NCBI RefSeq assembly: GCF_000304475.1 | Contig: NC_018943.1 | Location: 682,001 to 746,000, forward strand | Source of the DNA: Kazachstania africana CBS 2517 | Lineage: Eukaryota > Ascomycota > Saccharomycetes > Saccharomycetales > Saccharomycetaceae | Reading direction: 5' to 3' | DNA: 64,000 bases | Shown: positions 1 through 9,881 of the stretch, piece after piece | How the letters are laid out: each line of letters starts with the position of its first letter | How positions within the stretch are numbered: position 1 is the first letter of the stretch | The notes under the pieces: model-generated | Told to the model about the DNA's origin: nothing | Database searches by the model: none | Seen by the model: only the letters and a program-made list of their open reading frames with translations | Translations under genes and position numbers: made by a program

Positions 1-778
1 TACGTATAGTCAAGAACAAAAATCATAGAACAAAGTAATGACTAATTAAATTTGATAATTTGGATTGATCGCACTAAATTTGATATTTTCTTCCGCAATA
101 AAATTATAATGATTTGAGCTCTTAACCCTGTGGGACCAGAACTAAACGTAAAAGTAAAGAAAACATGGCAGCTTTAACGTGGTAAAGAAAAATCAAGAAA
201 AGGATAAAACATATACATCAGTAGAAGTATAAAATTTTTAAACCATAATAAGCCTTTCAATAAGTTACTCTTTTTTTTTTTGGAAGTAATAAGAATAGTG
301 CAGAGAAAAAGGCCAACCTCCTCCCAGCAATTTTGAATTCAAGCTTAGTTTCCTCTTCCTATCAGCATATCTAGATGTAGCTTCCGACTGTTGGTTATAA
401 ACACGACTGATCCTTCGCTTTCTATAAATAGCACTGTCTTTTGCAGCCTTTCCTTTTCTTATCCTTTAAAGGCTGGAACAGACATCATCGAGTGGCTCGA
501 GCTTCGTCCATCGTAATTGCAGGAATTGTTAAAATACACAATTTATTGCTGCTGCCTACTGAAAAGTATAAAAGGGGTAGTCTTCTCAGAAAAGAAAGTT
601 CTTGCCTTAAAGTGAGAGTGTACATTCTGTTGTAGTTGTCATAAATGATTTTCGCTTAAAAGTAAAGGCAGACATTGAATTTACTACATTCTGTATATAA
701 AGAACGTTAAAAGGCAGTGATAAGTACCAACCAACATAATAATATTCTTATTTAATACAGGTCACAAGAAAGCACATT
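1..778. other. Intergenic region at left window edge, upstream of OSH6/7
   Basis: No convincing gene is seen in this stretch. Three TATA-like sites face rightward: TATAAATA at 423-430, TATAAAAG at 567-574 and TATATAAA at 694-701. The small open frame in 441-635 lacks an ATG start and has no recognisable content. No tRNA A/B boxes were seen. The left neighbour lies outside the window. Confidence 0.6.
694..701 (+). promoter_or_regulatory. Putative TATA box of OSH6/7
   Basis: The octamer TATATAAA lies 78 bp upstream of the OSH6/7 ATG and is the closest of three TATA-like sites. The assignment is by motif and position only. Confidence 0.35.
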
Positions 779-2083
779 ATGTCCCTCAATAAACTAAAAG
801 TTGGAGGTTATGGCAAACAAGGCTCTACAAGCACCCCCTCGAACGTGCAAATTGAAAACATATCAGAGGATACAGACGATATTGATGAGAATGACGAAAC
901 TGGACAGAGTATTTTACTCAATATAATTTCTCAATTAAGACCTGGATCCGATTTATCACATATAACGTTACCAACTTTTATACTGGAGAAGAAGTCCATG
1001 CTTGAAAGAATAACAAATTTACTCCAATTTCCCTCCCTCTTACTTGATGCACACGCAGAAAAGGATACCCTAGAAAGATTTTTGAAGATTATTAAGTGGT
1101 ATCTTTCTGGTTGGCATATTGCTCCAAAAGCTGTCAAAAAACCATTGAATCCTATATTAGGGGAATACTTCACAGCATATTGGAATTTGCCCAACAAACA
1201 GCAAGCTTACTACATTGCTGAGCAGACAAGTCATCATCCACCAAAATCTGCATATTTTTATATGATTCCAGAATCTAATATCAGGGCTGATGGTGTAGTA
1301 ATTCCAAAATCGAGATTTTTAGGAAATTCATCTGCAGCAATGATGGAAGGTTTATCAATTCTACAATTTTTGGATATAATTGATGAAGATACCAAGGAAG
1401 TTGAAAAATATTCTTTTACACAACCTAATATGTATGCAAGAGGTATTCTATTTGGTAAAATGAAATTCGAATTGGGCGATCATGCCATAGTAAAAGGTCC
1501 AAAATATCTCGCTGACATTGAATTTAAAACCAAAGGATTTATCTCAGGTACGTACGATGCAATTCATGGGATTATCAAGGATTATACTGGTAAAAAGTAT
1601 TATGAAATAACAGGAAAATGGAACGATATTATGTACGTTAAAAATTTGCAGAAAGCTGAGGCCCCCAAAACTGTATTATTTAACTCGCATGAACACCGTC
1701 CACTGAAGCCAATTGTTCGACCATTAGAAGAGCAGGGAGGGTATGAATCAAGAAGACTTTGGAAAAAAGTTTGTGACGCTTTAGCTGCTCGTGATCATAA
1801 GGTGGCTACCGAAGAAAAATCATTGATTGAGAACGAACAAAGAGCCTTAGCTAAAAGACGATTGGAAGATGGCGTCGAATTTCATCCAAAACTGTTTAGA
1901 AAACTTCCGTCTGGTAGTTCTCTAGATTACATGATATACAAAGGCATACCAAGTGGCAACGACCATGAAGCACAAATAAGAAGTATTTTAGAAACTGTTC
2001 CGATCTTACCGGGGCAGAGATTAACTGAAAAATTTGCCATACCAGCGTACAAGAAACATGACATACAGTCATCCCACAAATAA
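779..2083 (+). CDS. OSH6: Oxysterol-binding protein homolog, Osh6/Osh7 subfamily
   Basis: The 434-residue protein is a single OSBP-related lipid-transfer domain without PH or ankyrin domains, the size of S. cerevisiae Osh6/Osh7 (about 440). The family fingerprint is EQTSHHPP at residues 148-155, with KPLNPILGE at about 121-129 and an N-terminal lid-side segment starting LPTFILEKK at about residue 64. Osh6/7 exchange phosphatidylserine for PI4P at ER-plasma membrane contacts. Within the family, the LPTFILEK start and the ECM9 neighbour favour Osh6/7 over Osh4/Kes1. The ATG at 779 is the first in frame after a TATA-bearing leader. The gene is convergent with ECM9. Whether it is the Osh6 or the Osh7 copy cannot be decided from this window, since QCR10, the usual Osh7 neighbour, is also nearby. 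Confidence 0.9.
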   Translation: MSLNKLKVGGYGKQGSTSTPSNVQIENISEDTDDIDENDETGQSILLNIISQLRPGSDLSHITLPTFILEKKSMLERITNLLQFPSLLLDAHAEKDTLERFLKIIKWYLSGWHIAPKAVKKPLNPILGEYFTAYWNLPNKQQAYYIAEQTSHHPPKSAYFYMIPESNIRADGVVIPKSRFLGNSSAAMMEGLSILQFLDIIDEDTKEVEKYSFTQPNMYARGILFGKMKFELGDHAIVKGPKYLADIEFKTKGFISGTYDAIHGIIKDYTGKKYYEITGKWNDIMYVKNLQKAEAPKTVLFNSHEHRPLKPIVRPLEEQGGYESRRLWKKVCDALAARDHKVATEEKSLIENEQRALAKRRLEDGVEFHPKLFRKLPSGSSLDYMIYKGIPSGNDHEAQIRSILETVPILPGQRLTEKFAIPAYKKHDIQSSHK

Positions 2084-2276
2084 AGATAAATAATCACCAA
2101 TTCTCGAATAAATTCGCTGTGACGGGACACATATAACATATATTCACAATAATTAGTAACTAGTAATATTACATTTTTTCAAAAAAACTTTTTTCATACC
2201 ATAATGCTTCACTGAAGTTGTTAGCATTAGATTATTAGAAAATGAAGGTGGAATCGTAGGATGATTATTTAAGAAA

Positions 2277-3383
2277 TCAATCAACCCTATTTTTTTCCTC
2301 GAAGGAGTTAAGTTCATTCTTCCATCTATTAACGAATGAAGTAGATTGCAGAGATTCTTCTGGAATAGAGTGTAGAATTTTCAATATGCAAAGGAATGGC
2401 GGCCATTCCTTGACTTCTAACTTATCTATGAATTGAGCAACTTTTTCTGAAAAGGAATGCATTTCAATGCCAAAATTTGATTGTATAAGCGATGTAGTAC
2501 CAGGAAAAGTCTCTGAATATTTTCCTTCAATGTATTTATAATTTTCAAAAGTAAATTTTTGCTCAATTACATCATTGCTGACCATATAACCCAATGCACT
2601 CCAGGCTGAACAGTCGTTAGTATTTGCAAAACAAAACTTCTCAGTAGCCTTGAGGAAAATTTCTTTTGAAGACGGGGGAAACAAATAGAAAAACCATCTT
2701 GCTGTATTCCAGCAGTAATAATTAGATCTGTGCTCGCTTGCAGAATAGATATGCGTCTTAATAATAATGTCCCTATCAGTTCTTTGGCTCAACAGTGGTA
2801 TCTTCTGTGATAGGACGTACAATTTTCTGTAAAAGTACCATAAAGAAGATGATTTATTTAGTTTATTATTTGAAGAGCTCAACAACCTTTCTACTACCCT
2901 GAGTTCATTCTCAAAAAAGGTTATTATTTGTGAAGAGGAACTTGTTTTTTCTAATTTCAACAGTAATTTCAAAAAAATCTCTTCATGAAGGTTTAGATTT
3001 GTCTTATTTTCAGTAGTGGTCAGTAATAATCCTATTGTGAATACGTAAACTTCGTACTGCTTATCAAAATCTGTCACAATGTTAGTACGGTAAATTTGAA
3101 TTACACTAAAAAACGGCATATTCTTTAGTCTATACATACTGTCTATAAGACTCAGATACCCTGGATTCAGAAAGTTGTGTGCTTCCATGAAAATGGAAAC
3201 GTATGTGGATTTAAAACAGATTGCTTCAACTCTAGTTTCGTCATTACTTTTGTCGATATAATAATGGTTTTTGGACGTTATCTCCTCATCAGGAGCAATG
3301 GTCAGCTTGAATTGATTAACAGAATGTTCAGACGTAAGTATTTCAAAAAGTTCTTTACAAAACTTTCCCTTGGTACTTATCAT
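2277..3383 (-). CDS. ECM9: Ecm9-like protein of unknown function
   Basis: An open frame of 368 codons from its first ATG (3381-3383), close to the 377 residues of S. cerevisiae Ecm9. I see no catalytic motif; the sequence is mixed hydrophobic and charged without a signal peptide or clear membrane span. The name rests mainly on position, between OSH6/7 and the YKR005C ortholog as in S. cerevisiae, and on matching length. The frame stays open for 22 more codons upstream of the ATG but contains no earlier ATG. I found no GTATGT/TACTAAC pair that would add a 5' exon, although I recall the S. cerevisiae gene as intron-containing. ECM9 was named from a cell-wall mutant screen; its molecular role is not known. 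Confidence 0.7.
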   Translation of the reverse strand: MISTKGKFCKELFEILTSEHSVNQFKLTIAPDEEITSKNHYYIDKSNDETRVEAICFKSTYVSIFMEAHNFLNPGYLSLIDSMYRLKNMPFFSVIQIYRTNIVTDFDKQYEVYVFTIGLLLTTTENKTNLNLHEEIFLKLLLKLEKTSSSSQIITFFENELRVVERLLSSSNNKLNKSSSLWYFYRKLYVLSQKIPLLSQRTDRDIIIKTHIYSASEHRSNYYCWNTARWFFYLFPPSSKEIFLKATEKFCFANTNDCSAWSALGYMVSNDVIEQKFTFENYKYIEGKYSETFPGTTSLIQSNFGIEMHSFSEKVAQFIDKLEVKEWPPFLCILKILHSIPEESLQSTSFVNRWKNELNSFEEKNRVD

Positions 3384-3630
3384 TTCACTGTCAGTCTGCT
3401 TGTACAAGTTTGCTCGATGTCCTGTTTGGTTACCACTTTTTCGATATTAAACTTCTCCGGAGATCAAACAAAAAATGTTTGCACAGAGCAATATTGACAC
3501 ATATGAAAACATATATATTTACGTTGTATAGTATACATATACTACTGACTATCAAATCTATATGTGAATAAAAGTTATGAAAATTAGCGCTAAATAGATG
3601 TCTTGTGCAAAATGTGCCGTTGCTTAGAAG

Positions 3631-5682
3631 TCAATCGACGCACAATAATTCTTCCATCTGACTAAGAGTGAGTCCTTCTTTTGGCACGTGAACTGACAGT
3701 GAATGGAACTCTTCATCCGTTATCTCTATCTCTTGATCAGAGAAGGAATCATCTTGCTCATCCTCGTTGTCCTTACTGTAGTATTTGAACAAATTCATAC
3801 TATTAGAGGAGTTTGGATTATAAGAAATTCCTAGAACAGCCAAGGTGCAGAATGAAATAACCAGAACAGTCGAGAGCATTTTATGTGAATTCATTTGTGA
3901 AGACCCAGAAGAAACTTCAGCATCTTCTATTGTTGGACTAGCCCTTGCATTCTTCCCGACTGCAGCGGTGACCCGTGGAACCGTAGAATTACTGGTCGTC
4001 CGATTCGATCCTACTATTGCTGAAGTGGGAGGGCTTGTTTGAATAGTCAAGGGTAATACAGTTGACGTGGGTACGGTTTGATCTTCTGTTTCTTTGGATG
4101 TAGGGATAGCTGTCACAACATATGGGATTGATGTATCATCTGAGCCGTTGAGGGCCCCCATTCTTATTATTGACATCATTGGAAATTTGGGTAGTGGAAG
4201 TTGCATATTACCCACTACTTTAGTAGTAACAGTCACAGTCACAGTCACAGTGACTATTCCCACGGGTCTCCATTTCTTCTTTATCTTGGTGGTAGTAGCC
4301 GTTACCGTTGCCGTTTGTGTTTGTGTTGATGGTTTTGTCACCGTAACTGTCACAAGCTTTTTTTTAGGTTTATATTTCGTTGTTGTGTCAGTCGTTGTAT
4401 GTTCAATTGACTGCGTTTTAGTCACCGTATGGCCCATTTTCAAAGTTAATGTGGTCTGTTCAAGCTCTGTCTCAGTTTCTGTCACATAACCATGTTTATA
4501 TTTAATTCTTGTCGTTGCGGTATAGTCAGTTTCGGTAACTGTTTTGTAGATTGGTCTATATTTGATTCTCCTTTTGGTAATTGTGTCATAATCTGTCTTA
4601 GTTACTATATTATAATCTGTGGTGGTCGTAATGTCTTCATACTTAGTAACGTGATGGAAATACCTCTCAGTCTCAGTCTCAGTTTCAGTTTCGGTTGCAG
4701 TTGCAGTCTCAGTCTCATATGCAGTTGCAGTCTTCCTCTTGATCTCTGTTTCCGTTTCTGTCTCGATTTCTGTCTCAGTCTCAGTCTCGGTCGCAGTCTT
4801 AGTTTTAGTTGCAGTAGATATCTGAGTCTTAGTTTGATTATGAATCTGAGTATGGATTTGAGTTTCTACTTCAGTGTCAGTTATTGTTTCAACATCCCAA
4901 ATTGTTGTGGTTTTCTTCTTTCCAGAACATTTGTCAATTACTTGTACACTTTCTACCACAATTGGCTTCCATTTTGTAGTAGTTCTTTCCTTTGGAATAT
5001 AAGTAGTGATATATTCAGTTGTGGTATAATACAATGCTTGATCAGGAACATAATCTCGAGCTTGTAGGACATTAAATGATTGTGTTTCATCCTTGGTTTC
5101 TGGCTGAAATGAGTTTAGTATATGGTCAATCAACGAACTTCTCTCAAAAGAAAGCAAATTACGGTATAAAACATCATTCTTATCTTTGCGGTAGGTTAGG
5201 TTTTCAGTCTTAGAAGGTTCTTCGATACTAAATAAAGGTCTCGAGTCAGAAACAAATTCTTTGGAGACTGAGTTTAAAATATCGAATTCTTCCACAGAGT
5301 TACAATGCTCTTTAAAACATGTAGCAACTAAAACCTCCACTGCACATTGAGCACAATAGCAGTTATTTTCATCTTGCAATGTTTGGTTATTAACAATGAC
5401 ACACAAAGAGCAAGAAAATGGCTCCTCTTCAAAATTTCTCTCAATGCATTCTTTTAGACCAGAATCCTGAATTCAACTTCAAAGTGGATATATGTTAGTA
5501 AACAACATTGTTTTTTACAGTCTATTCACAGAACGAAGTGTTCGTACCATACATACACAACTGCTTAAAAATTTTGGTAATTCTTTCGAATCAAGAGTGG
5601 GACACAACTCGTAGTTTTCGACCCCACTACTGTGAACAAAGCTACAGAACAAACCAAGGGATAAAATAAATGAAGTCAACAT
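3631..5682 (-). CDS. YKR005C: Two-exon gene for a Thr/Glu-repeat membrane protein, YKR005C ortholog
   Basis: Exon 1 is 5557-5682 (ATG at 5680-5682, 42 codons) and exon 2 is 3631-5466, giving about 653 residues. Exon 1 encodes a hydrophobic signal peptide of about 19 residues and a short Cys-containing stretch; exon 2 continues with a Cys-rich segment, then long Thr/Glu and Thr/Val repeats (about residues 263-310 and again further on), a Ser/Thr/Pro stretch, one hydrophobic span near residues 572-590 and an acidic tail of about 63 residues. This is the layout of a type I single-pass, probably heavily O-mannosylated surface or secretory-pathway protein. The name comes from synteny (ECM9 and MRPL13 on either side). 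No function is known. Without splicing the signal peptide and body are out of frame, so the two-exon model is needed. Confidence 0.8.
4663..4830 (-). repeat. Coding tandem repeat, Thr-Glu dipeptides
   Basis: Imperfect 6-bp units (TCAGTC / TCTCAG on the plus strand) encode alternating Thr and Glu in the YKR005C ortholog. A second short run at about 4210-4243 encodes Thr-Val dipeptides. Such arrays are length-unstable. Confidence 0.8.
5467..5556 (-). other. Spliceosomal intron of the YKR005C ortholog (90 nt)
   Basis: On the minus strand the donor GTATGT is at 5556-5551, the canonical branch site TACTAAC at 5500-5494 and the acceptor CAG ends at 5467, 28 nt after the branch adenosine. Exon 1 ends after a complete Cys codon and exon 2 opens in phase 0, so both frames join cleanly. 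Reading through the intron gives a stop at 5515. Confidence 0.9.
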
Positions 5683-5909
5683 CCTTTCTGTATTGTTTCT
5701 TGCTTTTAATGTAGGTAAATCAAAGCATGGTGTCACAAACTTTATAATGAATATTCAATATTTTTTATTTGTTTTGAGTCCTGCCGTCTGACGCAAAGTG
5801 TCAAAAGTCATTGTATCTACAAAGAGGTGACTTTTGAGATACTTGAGGTCGTTCGGATATATATTTACAGAGGTGTAGCTGATCAGTATTTAACAAGTCA
5901 TAACTTTTT

Positions 5910-6665
5910 TCAATTATCAAAATTTCTGGCCCTTTCTATAGCCTCATGACTTTCTTGTTCCTCTAGCATTTTAACTTCCTTCAAAATTTCATTGAACTTA
6001 CGTTTTTGTAGTTTCACTGGTGTATCCTCGACAATATGGACATTTGGCGAAGTAAATGATTCTTTACTCAAATGAATTGCATTTGGCTCGTTTTCATTAA
6101 ACCTTAATGCTTTACCACTTAATATCTCTTTCATGTAATAGTCTTTGAAGGACAATGGTGTTGACAGTATGGTACATTGATAATCTGAAATTGCATATCC
6201 TGTGAGAGATTGTAATCTTTTGCTGAATTTGAATTTAGAGGTTACATCAACGAATGGAGCTTTCAATTTCCCATTCCTGATGGCCTTCACCGCTGCAGAT
6301 GGGAAAGCATGATTATAAGCCTCAATAATATGATGGTCGAGGTCTTTCTCTGTCTTTACTTTCGACTTTGATAACCAATTATGGAATGGAACTTCTTTCA
6401 GTGAGATTGTCTTCACTTGCCTTTTACCTACAAAATTTTCTGGAACCAAGTCAATTCTCGTAGAGGACGATCCCATATCTTTACTCACATCAGTGCCAGA
6501 CTCAATATCCTTGATTAATGCCTCTGTCTTCCTTACATTCTGATTATGTACCGCTTTTTGCTTCTTTCTATCTTTAAACCATGCAAAAAAGTTGTAATTG
6601 GGCTGAGTACTCACAATACTTCTCCTGATGACATAGGAAGCACCCTGATGTCTTACAAGATTCAT
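5910..6665 (-). CDS. MRPL13: Mitochondrial large-subunit ribosomal protein MrpL13
   Basis: The 251-residue protein (S. cerevisiae MrpL13 about 264) begins with a basic, hydroxylated N-terminus rich in Arg and lacking acidic residues for about 30 positions, as expected for a matrix presequence. The body is Lys-rich with a conserved-looking central block around residues 95-180 and a charged C-terminal helix. It is a fungal mitoribosome protein without bacterial counterpart. Identification rests on length, presequence and exact synteny between YKR005C and MEH1. The ATG at 6663-6665 is the first in frame. It is divergent from MEH1, sharing a 215-bp promoter region. Confidence 0.85.
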   Translation of the reverse strand: MNLVRHQGASYVIRRSIVSTQPNYNFFAWFKDRKKQKAVHNQNVRKTEALIKDIESGTDVSKDMGSSSTRIDLVPENFVGKRQVKTISLKEVPFHNWLSKSKVKTEKDLDHHIIEAYNHAFPSAAVKAIRNGKLKAPFVDVTSKFKFSKRLQSLTGYAISDYQCTILSTPLSFKDYYMKEILSGKALRFNENEPNAIHLSKESFTSPNVHIVEDTPVKLQKRKFNEILKEVKMLEEQESHEAIERARNFDN

Positions 6666-6880
6666 TATTATATCTGGCTAATCTTTTTACTGTCTACAAA
6701 ATTTGCTTTATTATCGAGCCCAATTTGTTTAACTTTTACCTGATTTTGGTATCGGAATAATATTTGATAAGCCATAAAAGAAGAAGCAACATTTTCCCAA
6801 AAAACAGCTAAAGACAAGAGCTGGATAACATAAGAAGACTCAGTTGGGTTTCGCAAGAATATAAACAGATTTCACAGATC

Positions 6881-7384
6881 ATGGGAGTGGTCTTCAGTTG
6901 CTGGAGGGACAGGAGTTCAGACGAAGATGAAGCGTTATTGAGGCATCAGCATGGATACGGTTCAGGATACAATGACAATGATAACGAAGAGTACAGCTCG
7001 CTGCAACAAGAAGAGAGAGAAAGAGAGAGAAAGGCTCGTATTAGGGACGACCAGCTACGGAAAATTGTAGCAAATACAAATGACAAGCTCATCGACATTT
7101 CAATGATCGATAATAGTGGGATAGTCGTTCAAAGTGGTGATTTGGATATACCCAAGGATACGGAGGATATCAGCGATGGGAATGAGGACAAATCGACTAC
7201 TGAAGCAGCACCCACCACAATAACACAACAGACAGCAAATAGCGATTTCATTGCACTGGATACAAAGACGGAACTCTCGGATGAAATGAAACAGTATCTA
7301 AGGATATTCCATAAAGAAATATGCGAAGAGCTCGAAGAACAACTCCGCATAACACCTCCAGGCGACCTGACAATGGCATTCTAG
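6881..7384 (+). CDS. MEH1: EGO/Ragulator complex membrane anchor Meh1 (Ego1)
   Basis: The 167-residue protein starts MGVVFSC: Gly2 is positioned for N-myristoylation and Cys7 for palmitoylation, the dual lipid anchor that holds Ego1 on the vacuolar membrane. Acidic low-complexity sequence with a charged Glu/Arg helix follows (about residues 44-60), then a C-terminal amphipathic helix from about residue 130. S. cerevisiae Meh1 has 184 residues. It tethers the Gtr1-Gtr2 Rag GTPases and so TORC1 to the vacuole. The initiator ATG at 6881 is fixed by the need for Gly at position 2. Order MRPL13-MEH1-RSC4 is as in S. cerevisiae. Confidence 0.88.
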   Translation: MGVVFSCWRDRSSDEDEALLRHQHGYGSGYNDNDNEEYSSLQQEERERERKARIRDDQLRKIVANTNDKLIDISMIDNSGIVVQSGDLDIPKDTEDISDGNEDKSTTEAAPTTITQQTANSDFIALDTKTELSDEMKQYLRIFHKEICEELEEQLRITPPGDLTMAF

Positions 7385-7571
7385 CCCTGCTGATAAGAGC
7401 AGTTCACCATCACCGGCGCATCTTATTAACTATCATATGATTATCGCTCTAGACGAAAAATGCTAGTAACGAAGAAGCGAGATATCAAAGAAACTCAAGA
7501 GAAAAAGTATAATAAACACTAGTCTATATAACAAACTGTAATATACATTTGATAATAAAGGGATAGGAAAT

Positions 7572-9263
7572 ATGCCTCCAAGAAAGAGAAAGACCGTTGA
7601 TGAACAACAAGTAGTCGTTGAGGAATCCCCCAAGTACGTGGCAGGGAAAGTTCCTAGAACTCAAGGTAGACAGCCGGAAGTCGATTATTCACAACCATTA
7701 GATCCTAGGTCTGAGCTGTTTGTAGATCATTGGAGTGTTCCTAAATTCAATAGATTTGTTACTTTCACGTTGGATCAGCTCTCAGAGACGTATAAAGGTG
7801 TGTTCAAAGATTTTATCAAATTGCCAAGTAGAAAATTCCATCCACAGTATTATTACAAAATCCAGCAACCTATTTCGATCAATGAAATTAAATCCAGAGA
7901 TTATGAATATCAAGACGGTCCACACAATTTCCTTTTAGATGTCGAGCTGCTAGCCAAAAATTGTCTCTCTTACAACGAATCTGATAGTTTAATTGTGAAA
8001 AATGCTTTCCAAATGATAAATTTTGTCAAGTATGAGACATTAAAGGCAAAAAATGTGAAAAGAAACTATATGATGCATGACGAGATTAAGACGAGATTAA
8101 TTAGATATCTGGAGAGAGTTATTAATGCTACGGAAAAGATTGTAAATGATGAACTTGGCCGTCCAAAGAGAGAAGGTCTAGATGATGAAATTAAACTAAG
8201 TGATCCCTTCATGGAATTTGTGGATAAAGATGAACTGCCAGAGTACTATGAAGTTATTCATAGGCCCTCTGCTATCTCTGAAGTTAAAAAGAACTTAGAT
8301 TTAAGTTACTATCCCAAGATTTATGATTTCATCATCGATATGCATTTAGTTTTCCAAAATGCTCTAATCTTTAATGATTCAACGTCGTTAATCTATGAAA
8401 GTGCCTTGAATCTATTAGAATATTTTGACCATTTGATTTTAGATGAATTTTTCCCTGAACTAAAAGATTTAAGCGAACGTGGTGAATTGAAATTAGAAGT
8501 TGATCAATTCGAATACGAAAAATATCTGGGATCTTCAACACAGCCAAATCAAATTGTACTTCCTGATGACGATGAGGATGATGATGCATATAATAATATT
8601 GAGGGTCTCGGTAATGGATATACACGTTCATTGCTGACAGAGGATTACCTCTTGGGACCAACAACCAACAATGAGCCACAACTAAAGAAGTCAAGAATAT
8701 ATTCCATTGGAGCTGATGAGGAAAGACCAGAGATTTTGAAATATAACATTGTCAAATCAATAAATAAAGAACCAATATCCGAGCAATTTACAATGAAATT
8801 CAAACCATTTAACATGATAGATGAAGTAACATTGTTTGCTTCTAAAAGTCTATATAATCAAGCAATAAATCCAATGCCAGGTTCAAGACCTGCCTGTACA
8901 CAAAATTGGTTAGAATTTACTTTCAAAGCCAATGAACTAAATCAAAATGAAAATATTTTTTCGTTCTCATTAGAACCAGTACAAACGTTTCTAACGTTGG
9001 TAGCAAACGTGAAAGATCCAAAATTAAAGTCATCGTTAACTTTGAACAGAGAAAGTGTTAAACCAAGAGATGATGTCAAACCAAAAGTGATAAAACCTGA
9101 AAATGAAGATGCAAAACCAGATTTGGAGGAAGTCGACAATGATCCAATTACCAAATTTGATATTAGATTGAATGAAGGCCTCAATTATCTAGAATACAAA
9201 TGCGAAATGGAAAATGCTGAAGAGAGCGAATTATTGAGGTTCTGGATTAATGTACTACCATGA
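7572..9263 (+). CDS. RSC4: RSC chromatin-remodelling subunit Rsc4, tandem bromodomains
   Basis: The 563-residue protein (S. cerevisiae Rsc4 about 625) carries two bromodomains in tandem: the first at about residues 50-155 with a YYYKIQQPIS ZA-loop segment and a CLSYNESDS helix-end, the second at about 190-290 with YYEVIHRPS and NALIFNDST. The second domain keeps the Asn expected to contact acetyl-lysine. An acidic linker (about 336-345) follows, then the C-terminal domain specific to Rsc4. Rsc4 helps the RSC complex bind acetylated H3. A basic N-terminus (PPRKRK) may be a nuclear signal. Start is the first ATG. It is followed by an unusually long gap before QCR10. Confidence 0.92.
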   Translation: MPPRKRKTVDEQQVVVEESPKYVAGKVPRTQGRQPEVDYSQPLDPRSELFVDHWSVPKFNRFVTFTLDQLSETYKGVFKDFIKLPSRKFHPQYYYKIQQPISINEIKSRDYEYQDGPHNFLLDVELLAKNCLSYNESDSLIVKNAFQMINFVKYETLKAKNVKRNYMMHDEIKTRLIRYLERVINATEKIVNDELGRPKREGLDDEIKLSDPFMEFVDKDELPEYYEVIHRPSAISEVKKNLDLSYYPKIYDFIIDMHLVFQNALIFNDSTSLIYESALNLLEYFDHLILDEFFPELKDLSERGELKLEVDQFEYEKYLGSSTQPNQIVLPDDDEDDDAYNNIEGLGNGYTRSLLTEDYLLGPTTNNEPQLKKSRIYSIGADEERPEILKYNIVKSINKEPISEQFTMKFKPFNMIDEVTLFASKSLYNQAINPMPGSRPACTQNWLEFTFKANELNQNENIFSFSLEPVQTFLTLVANVKDPKLKSSLTLNRESVKPRDDVKPKVIKPENEDAKPDLEEVDNDPITKFDIRLNEGLNYLEYKCEMENAEESELLRFWINVLP

Positions 9264-9742
9264 TAGAATGCCATCATATTTGTATATACAATTTTGTAAA
9301 ATTAAGGTTATTTTTTTGTCTGCAGCTATCAGTTGTTGTGCTAATCGAAAAAGCAAGTCCACATCCTATGCTGGAGAATCAAAATAGGTATAAATGATCA
9401 AGAAAGATCACAATTTACTCTTACAAGTAGTCTTATGTGATGGGTATCTGCATTCTTAATCACAGTAAAGTATTCTAGATTAATTAATGTTTGCTGCTAA
9501 TTGTAAAGGCATTTTAAACATTCACTACCTCCTGACATTGCTACATAAGCTGCAGTAGGACAGTAAAAGTCCACATCCTCAGCCTGCACCAGATATCATT
9601 AGCACCAATATGGCAAACGCACCACAACTCCGAATATCTACAATTTGTGATGCAGTCGCAACAATTAGCTCTGTGACGCGACTAGTCCGCTTGAATTTTT
9701 AAATAGGCGATATATGCTCAGAGGACTTTCGGAGTTGAAAAG

Positions 9743-9747
9743 CCAAT
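9743..9747 (+). promoter_or_regulatory. CCAAT box, candidate Hap2/3/4/5 site of QCR10
   Basis: A CCAAT pentamer stands 135 bp upstream of the QCR10 start. Respiratory-chain genes in yeasts are commonly activated by the Hap complex through CCAAT, so the position fits. This is motif evidence only. Confidence 0.4.
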
Positions 9748-9785
9748 AGGATTAAGTTATATATAACCATCGAGAAAAAAAGATG

Positions 9786-9795
9786 TATATAAAAG
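9786..9795 (+). promoter_or_regulatory. TATA box of QCR10
   Basis: TATATAAAAG lies 87 bp upstream of the exon-1 ATG of QCR10, a normal distance for a yeast TATA element. Confidence 0.5.
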
Positions 9796-9881
9796 ACGGG
9801 ATGCTCATTAAGATATACGACAAGAAGCGCTAGCTAAGATAAGCATTTATCATATTTTTTAGCTGAATTGATTGAATGATA

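Larger units (their letters stand above)
9264..9881. other. Intergenic region RSC4-QCR10
   Basis: About 620 bp with no open frame of interest. It holds a 13-bp direct repeat (AAGTCCACATCCT at 9355-9367 and 9567-9579), a CCAAT box at 9743-9747 and a TATA box at 9786-9795 ahead of QCR10. I looked for snoRNA boxes and tRNA boxes and found nothing convincing. Confidence 0.5.

Noticed and set aside
441..635. 64-codon frame upstream of OSH6/7
   Set aside because: It starts at TTG, has no recognisable content and sits among TATA elements, so it looks like promoter or leader DNA.
3081..3087. Branch-site-like TACTAAC on the minus strand inside ECM9 (also near 2615, and at 61139-61145 in the KEN-box gene)
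   Set aside because: Each lies in an uninterrupted coding frame with no donor nearby; they are coincidental codon combinations.
3381..3630. A 5' exon for ECM9
   Set aside because: No GTATGT or TACTAAC was found on the minus strand upstream, and the single open frame already has the family length.
4094..5067. Long plus-strand frames opposite the YKR005C ortholog
   Set aside because: They are complements of the low-complexity Thr/Glu repeat; their Ser/Val/Phe-rich content is a shadow of the repeat.
9436..9535. Possible C/D-box snoRNA (GTGATGG ... CTGA)
   Set aside because: The C box has a mismatch and the flanks do not pair to form a terminal stem.
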